Assembly: GCA_024138025.1 (NCBI GenBank)
Contig: JAMXBD010000819.1
Coordinates: 372,001-436,000 of the forward strand
Direction of reading: 5' to 3'
DNA from: Combretum micranthum
Lineage: Eukaryota; Streptophyta; Magnoliopsida; Myrtales; Combretaceae
DNA length: 64,000 bases
The notes under the pieces were generated by a model. That model did not search any database. It had not been told where the DNA came from and saw nothing but the letters and a program-made list of their open reading frames with translations. The stretch's first letter is position 1. Each line of letters begins with the position of its first letter. This document shows, in pieces, positions 57,912 to 64,000 of this stretch. The translations under genes and the position numbers were made by a program.

Positions 57912-59509
57912 TGATGTGTTTAGATCTGAGTTTAACAATTAATTTCCAATAATCCTTTCCTAATATCAGATCAACAATAGGCAAGTGCACCTATCAATTG
58001 TAGTATAGGAATGGCTTATGGATCGTATTCCTCGGGGTCCTGACAAGTACTATTACTTGCCCTCTTATTATTATCTAGTAGTCGAGTTTGATTGGATTAT
58101 CTAAATTTAATCTATGATTAACAATTAAACTATATTAATTATATAGGTTTACTAAATTACTATGCAAAAAACAACTTTAGTATAATTTGATTCACAATAA
58201 AGCAGGGTTACTCCATCATATCAACATGAATTTCAATACTAATTATCCTTTTTAAGTACTTATCTGCAGAGATTCTCAATTCATGGTTTTATTCTCATAA
58301 TAAACCAATTCTAATTCCGTTTGCATCTATTAAAATCTCTCTTAAATAGATGGACAAAACAGAATTGCATTTAGATTATTCTAATTATCCTAAAATCTCC
58401 TTAAACATGCAGCAAATTTCCTAATAATATCTCTATTACCAGGAGTAATCTGTTCTAGTGATTTAGATCTACTCGATGGAATTGTTTCTCAACATTTTCC
58501 ATCGAGATCTGATGTAGGATCATGTCGTGCACTACAATTTCCTAACTTTATTGAAGACCCATCACTAGAAATTCGTAATTAAAAAGATCAATAACAAATA
58601 CATATGCAATTCATGTTAATATGACTTCGTAACACCCTAATCACTATTCATGCATGCTGGGATACGAACACCAAATTGGAACAAAACATAACGATAATGG
58701 AATGCACATACAATAAGAATAAGATCAGGAAAGAAATGAAAAAACCCTTTGAATTATAATAGTGAAGATGTTTGTATACACACGGGCACTTGGATCCAAT
58801 ATCTCTCTCGAGTTCTTCTTGGAATCCCACTATATTTCCACTTTCTCTCCCCGACTTTCTTCTTCTAAAATGTTTCTGATGTATATGATATGATCTCCTC
58901 TTCAGAATGAATCCCCCCACTTTATATTCTATGGGTGTGGTGTTTAAAAACACGACCTTTTACTAAAACAAACTACGTATTAAACAGTCATACTGTTTCA
59001 AGAAGAAGATAATGACCCATTTCTAAAAGTCACGACCGTACAATACTCATTTTCTTTGCAAATATGCATCTTGTACGGTCGTACAAAAGGGGTGCTAAAT
59101 ACTGGAATCATTCTTCAAGCGTGTACGGGCGTGCAAGAATAAATCTCCTTCATTTCCCTTCTTCATCACTTCATGTACGGGCGTACAAGTTGAATCCCCT
59201 TTATTTTGCTTCAAAATCACTTCGTGTACGGGCGTACAAGACCCCGTACCAGCCACTGCCTTGTAGTTTCTTCATTTTTATACTTGTACGGCGTACATCT
59301 AGACTCCTTTTGTGTTCCTTGTTGCTTTGCTTGAATTTGATTGGATTCTCCACATATTTCTTCCTTATATTATAATTGTGTTCAAAATTGACCTGAAATA
59401 TATATATATATATATATATCAATTAAGTACCTTATCTGTTAAGAATCCATCAATATATTATAAAATAGACCTAATTTGTCAATTAAAATGATGATAAATT
59501 ATGCCATCA
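57912..59509 (-). mobile_element. 3' LTR of an Athila-like element
   Basis: 1,598 bp with TG...CA ends: on the minus strand TGATGGCATAATTTATC to AGATCTAAACACATCA. It directly follows a G-rich tract (AAGTGTGGGGATAT, minus, 59510-59525). It shares the end-region motifs of the LTR at 698-2229. It contains the TGTACGGGCGTACAAG array. Confidence 0.68.
59071..59300. repeat. Array of five TGTACGGGCGTACAAG palindromes
   Basis: Near-palindromic units start at about 59072, 59122, 59173, 59224 and 59284, spaced 50-60 bp, with variants (ACGGTCGTAC, ACGGGCGTGC, ACGGCGTAC). A related half-unit (ACGACCGTACAA) is at about 59030. Confidence 0.85.
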
Positions 59510-60866
59510 AATATCCCCACACTTAAGCCTTGCTTGTCCTCAAGCAAGAAGCTGATAAAAACAATTGAAAACATATAGTACTCATGGTGTTACTATTCTA
59601 ATGCTGGGATTAAAGGATTTCATTCTATCTATTCTTAAGTATTTATTCCTTAGGCTAGAGTTTCAAAGCTAATCATAATGAGTCAGTCTTTACTCTCATT
59701 ATTTAAGTTAGATTTTTAACATAAAAATAAACACATTACCACAATTACTAATTCAAATATTTCATCTCTTATATCATTAGTTTCCAAAGTAGATACTACC
59801 ACCAATCATTGAGTTTAATCCCTTAGTGACAGCATAGACATCAACCAATCCCCTGAATTTCTCTCCTTATATATTATTTTTCTCTCCTTTAATTTATGAT
59901 TGATTTTTTTTTTTAAATATATCCTATAACCCATGTAGCAGACTTTCAGTCGATAATCCGAGCTCGTCGTTCAGGTTAACAGATGTTATTCCCTTAAAAA
60001 GGGCATCCCTCGGACTTACTTATCTGAGTTATAAGATTTATCAAACGTTGAAGTGACATCCTTGGTCAATCAATCCAGGCTGGACGACCTTAGGTGACTA
60101 GGTTTTAAAGGGACCCCATCGAACCTCAATCACTTCAATCTTTCTTTCATTCTTTTTTATTTTTTTAATGAAAGGAGAGAAAAATTAATAAAATTGAAGA
60201 AATCGTCAAGTGAGAAGTATCATTTGAACTGTACACTAATGGTAATTCATTTCATTATTCTCTACATACTACTTAGTGGTAGTAATAATTATTGATAATA
60301 CACTTGTAGTCATATGTTATTTAGATGTAAAATTCTAAATTAAAGCATGAGTAAGAATGCCCCATTATGATTTCACGTTGCTACTATAACCTTAGAAACA
60401 ATTGCATCTTTAGCTTCTAAGATCTTCATTATTCCAGCACTTTTGAAATCATCAACACCACAACAAAACAGCTTTCATTACTTAAGTGTAGAGATAAGTC
60501 TTAACAAGCATTCATTATCATCATTTAAGACAAACACTTCATTTAGCATGCTTGCATGCTCCCTTCCCCACACTTATTAGAGACATTGTCCTCAATGTCT
60601 CAACTAGGAGAAAAGGAAAGAAAAACAAAGTAACAATGAGAAGTGAACTCCCCTGAGTTTTGTAGGCCGATTTGTTTCCGAAACTGTCTTTACATTCATG
60701 GAATTCCAGCATGTACATCATCCAAAACCATGATCAAAATGAAACTGTGCCATCAATACAGCATTAAGCAAAACAAACAAAAGCATTAAACACAGTTGAA
60801 TGCATAAAATTAAAAGGAAAAACTAGGAATACATAAGTCATTAGGTTCTGGAAAATAAAATAAAGA
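59510..60866 (-). other. Athila-like element, 3' non-coding region
   Basis: No open frame and no pol domain. It contains 'ATCCCCACACTTAAGCCTTG' and 'CTTGTCCTCAAGCAAG' (59512-59550) and, at 60560-60605, 'CCCCACACTTATTAGAGAC' with 'ATTGTCCTCAATGTC'. These motifs are common in plant Athila/LARD elements. Confidence 0.5.
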
Positions 60867-62265
60867 TCAGAAATGTATTTGGACATCCTCTTCCTCTTCA
60901 TCATCCGACGAATCACTTCCTTCAGTTTCACCTTCTTCTTCACCTTCTTCCTCCATCTCCTCATCACCAGACGATTCTGCCTCAGAACTTTCATAGGTCT
61001 CCCCTACTTTCAGGGCCTCTAAATCCAAATCTGCTAGTGGATCCACTTGCTCAGTGACAGGATGAATATCTTCTTCGGATACCGGTGGTGCACTAGAGCT
61101 TGGGCGGTCCTCACTCGGTTGCTCAGGTCTGGAGGCCCGCTAAAACAAGAGGAGATCGCTAATCCTGCATGTTCGGCAATTTTGTTAGCATATTTATGAT
61201 AATATTTTGGTTCTTTTTAATTTCCGCTACATCGGCCTTGATAACTGCCGCATTCTCCTCCAAATGTGCTAAATTCCCGACTGAGAAACTCGAGTGGGAT
61301 GCTAACTGTGGCTGAGCTCTGGGTGCCTCAGCATCAAAATAAGGATCATCAACCTTAGCAGTTCCCCATTGCTGAAATGGAGCATGTGTGATCCCCTTGG
61401 ATTATGCCACTCCGTTTCTTGGTTTTTGAGAAGAACTTTTGGGCCAAAGCTTCAAATTCTTCAAAACACGGGTGATCATTTGACCCACATATATGCCATT
61501 CATCTTCGACCCGGCTTAGCGTTTGATCGCATAGGCTACTAACACTCCAACATTGACCTTGTAAGACCGAATAGCACTCGTCAAAGGCAAGATATCTTCC
61601 TTTGTAACTGTACCCACAGTGTCCATCTTAGAGTTTAGTGTCTTGGCCAAAATGTAATGGAATACCCGGTGACTTGTCCAAAGCATAGTGGATGCCTTAG
61701 TTCGGCTTGGTCTGAAAACTTTTTCTCTAGAAATTGACCGCCAAACTTCTTCAATTGTAACTCCCGAAGGCATCAATATAGGCAACGAATTAAACTCCGG
61801 GTCATTCATCTCTTCCTTTGTATATAGACCCATAGCCTTTATGAATTTCCTCATTGAAATTGAATGATATGCTCCAAATGCATTAAAATTCACCTTAAAT
61901 TTCAACATTCTACCTATATTCCGCTTCTCTATAGAAAAGGATGCAAGGAAAGCTAAGGTTGTAACCTTATAAGCCGTTTCTTGAAGACTAAAAAGTCTCA
62001 ACCAAGCGGGATCTTGTAGCAATCGTCTCATTACCGGCACCAACCCATATTCTTTCAATACATCCCAATCTAAAATCCCATTGGGCTTAATCACCTTTTT
62101 CTGATGAAATTGTTGATAAGCCGGCTGGTGTTCAACTTTTAATCCTGGAGGGACTGGAACAGAAGTACTAGAGGAGCCGGCATTCTTTGCATATTTCATT
62201 TGAGGCCGCTTGGGTTATTGAGTAGTCTTTTGTGATGGTCTAGGGTTACTTTTCTTTGGAGCCAT
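60867..62265 (-). pseudogene. Athila-type ORF1 with coiled coil and acidic tail
   Basis: The likely start is 62265 (MAPKKSNPRPSQKTT), with an in-frame TAA at codon 17 (62215-62217). The main open part (61516-62199, 227 codons) has the Athila ORF1/putative plant transposon protein character: ILDWDVLKEYGLVPVMRRLL, WLRLFSLQETAYKVTTLAFL, FNAFGAYHSISMRKFIKAMG and YKVNVGVLVAYAIKR. After a stop (61516-61518) homology continues: KMNGIYVGQMITRVLKNLKL, then a probable coiled coil (LEENAAVIKADVAEIKKNQN). A frame break near 61140 leads to an open acidic tail rich in Glu/Asp/Ser (SSGDEEMEEEGEEEGE...) that ends at TGA 60867-60869. The function of Athila ORF1 is not settled (gag-like in some descriptions). 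Total usable length would be about 450 residues. Confidence 0.72.
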
Positions 62266-62521
62266 ACCTGAAAAGAGATAGATTTAAATTCATCAATTAA
62301 TTCATTTTAGAATTATTCTAATAACCCCTTAAACAACTTTTTATTCTACAACAACTCTAGATACTAAAACTAAGATATTACTTAATATGCACCACTATGT
62401 AATTCATATTACCATTGGAGTAGTTATCCTCACATAGACTTATCTTAGTACATAGATATTACATATTAGTTCAAAGGTAGCATAAGTGTAGGATATCTAA
62501 CAATTATTCCATCCATCTTAT

Positions 62522-63175
62522 TGTTGGTAATTATGCCCTAGGCCAAATAGTTTTATATTCCCTGATTAGATTAGGGATTCTTATGTTCGTTAATTATCTT
62601 ATAATTTATTTAATAAATTATAATATAATTATTTATCCCTAATTAGATTAAGGGGTAAAAATGTCATTATTGAATGACATTATAAATAGAACATAAGGGT
62701 TTATCTTTAGGGTTAGACAACACATGCTGTCACATTAGACTGCAGTGAAACACTGTAAACCCTAAAGCAAATAACACAAGAGTCGTGATTAGAAAGTTTA
62801 ATCCCGTTCGAATCTAGAAGGTGTTCTAGATTGTGCTAGCACACAGAGGATCTTTAAGGAGCATTCATTCGTGTGGGTATCGTAGAGGGTGTTTGCGTTT
62901 GCAACATCTCAGATCCGAATCTCCAGATTTGAAAAAGTACCAAAAGGTATGGATCTGAAATCTTTATCTTGTTCTGATCTAATCGATACACATGGATACT
63001 GGGTTAGGGTTTTCCTTTGATTCCGCTGCAAAAAGATTTGATCTTTATAAAAATTTTAAACCCTTGGAATTTATTTTTGATTTAATTGAAATGCTTGGAT
63101 CCGATTGGGAATTTAAAAAAAAAAAAAAACGATTTTCCGCTGCACGATTCAGATTTGGATCGTAAATTCCCAACA
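62522..63175 (+). mobile_element. 5' LTR of a copia-type element cut by the window end
   Basis: 654 bp, TGTTGGTAATTATGCCC to CGTAAATTCCCAACA. A primer site follows directly, so this is a 5' LTR on the plus strand. Related to the solo LTR at 30467-36815. The base pairs before it (CTTAT, 62517-62521) would be the target duplication; the partner lies beyond the window. It interrupts the upstream part of the Athila-like element. Confidence 0.85.
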
Positions 63176-63176
63176 G

Positions 63177-63189
63177 TGGTATCAGATCC
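63177..63189 (+). other. Primer binding site of the copia-type element
   Basis: TGGTATCAGATCC, one base after the LTR; it matches the initiator-Met type site over the first ten bases. Confidence 0.85.
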
Positions 63190-64000
63190 ACTTGCGATTT
63201 CAATTAAATCGATTCTCTAGACTGTATGTATGTGTGATACATGTACAAGTTTTGAAATCGTGTTAAGGATATGCATGTGATAATTTTACGCTTATTGAAA
63301 TTATTTCATTGGGATTTGATTTTGGATCTGTTCATGCTTGTAATGACATATAATTCGAAATTTTGAATTTCAATTTTATGCATGCTTATTACGAAACCCT
63401 TTTTCGCTATTATTTTGTGTAATCGGATTACATCAAATCTGACAAATATATGTTGATAATATTTGAATGTTGGATCGTCTTTTCTGTTCAATTATTGAAA
63501 AGGTTTGGATGTAATATGATCGCATTAATTTTGAATATAATGTGATTACATCAGAATCTAGGGTTTTTGACATGAGTAACGAATCTGTTCGTTTTTGTTC
63601 GTTATGGAACAGATCCATTGTAATGTGATTACATCAAAGTTTAGGGTTCTCAGCGTTGGACGAAATTGAATTTTTGTTTTGTTTTGTAATCGGATTACAA
63701 AAGTAAATAGATAATGTTCTTACCATGCAGATCATATTTAATGGTTTTAAATCGGTTTTCAAATGTTTGGACTCCTACAATTAGATGAATAGTGATATGC
63801 AATTTTAAAGGACGTTATGATTTGATTTATTTATCAAATTTGTTTATCACTCTCAATGAGAATATGATAGCAGAATGGTTTCTTATATTTTATTTCTGCT
63901 ATACATGAACAAACGCCTTAACAGTTTTGAACATAAATTTATGGATTCTCATTGATGAAAAATTTTTCTTACAACTCAGTTTTGTAAAGAAAATTGTTAC
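63190..64000 (+). other. Leader region of the copia-type element, no coding sequence yet
   Basis: About 810 bp after the primer site without a gag start. The phrase 'GTAATCGGATTACATCAAA' or 'GTAATGTGATTACATCAAA' recurs at about 63418, 63536, 63619 and 63685. Confidence 0.6.

Noticed and set aside
59064..59375. 103-codon plus-strand frame with repeated 'LHVRAYK'
   Set aside because: The peptide repeat is the translation of the GTACGGGCGTACAAG palindrome array, not a protein family.
60764..60994. Lys/Arg-rich 76-codon minus frame
   Set aside because: Off-frame reading of the purine-rich segment that encodes the acidic tail of ORF1.

Overview
This is nuclear DNA from a flowering plant, most likely a eudicot. 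It is AT-rich, retrotransposon-dense intergenic sequence. Signs of a plant genome are Ty1/copia and Ty3/gypsy chromovirus elements with tRNA-iMet-type primer sites, an Athila-type ORF1, hAT and CACTA MITEs, tRNA-derived SINEs, and one exon of the plant-specific TBL (trichome birefringence-like) family. I cannot name the species. I see no complete host gene, no rRNA or tRNA gene, no CRISPR array and no bacterial operon.

Layout. 1-8.3 kb: old repeats, namely an LTR at 0.7-2.2 kb, a MITE at 3.06 kb, a lone TBL exon with both splice sites at 6.87-7.07 kb, and a long-TIR element at 7.3-8.3 kb. 8.6-20 kb is copy 1 of an old direct segmental duplication, and 22.9-50.1 kb is copy 2. A 5'-truncated chromovirus pol remnant (20.1-22.5 kb) lies exactly between them. 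Copy 1 has been enlarged by two solo LTRs (11.54-14.30 and 16.06-19.29 kb). Copy 2 carries a hAT-type MITE (22.99-23.84 kb), several small elements, a solo LTR (30.47-36.82 kb) with a full-length copia element nested inside it (30.54-35.45 kb), and an 11.2-kb Tekay/Del-like gypsy element (38.09-49.34 kb). That gypsy element is itself interrupted by a SIRE-like solo LTR (43.30-44.76 kb). The two copies act as empty-site controls for each other, which fixes several insertion boundaries to the base.

50.3-57.9 kb: a CACTA MITE, then a second, more decayed gypsy element on the minus strand. 57.9-62.5 kb: a minus-strand Athila-like element with ORF1 and an acidic tail but no pol seen. It is interrupted at 62,522 by the 5' LTR of a further copia-type element that runs off the right edge.

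All retroelement frames in the window carry stops, frameshifts or lost catalytic residues, so none looks autonomous. The value of the window lies in its layered insertion history, its two duplicated backbones, and a few non-TE fragments (the TBL exon, a short frame shared by both copies, and a short frame split by the 30.5-kb LTR). I found no convincing new multi-gene system.
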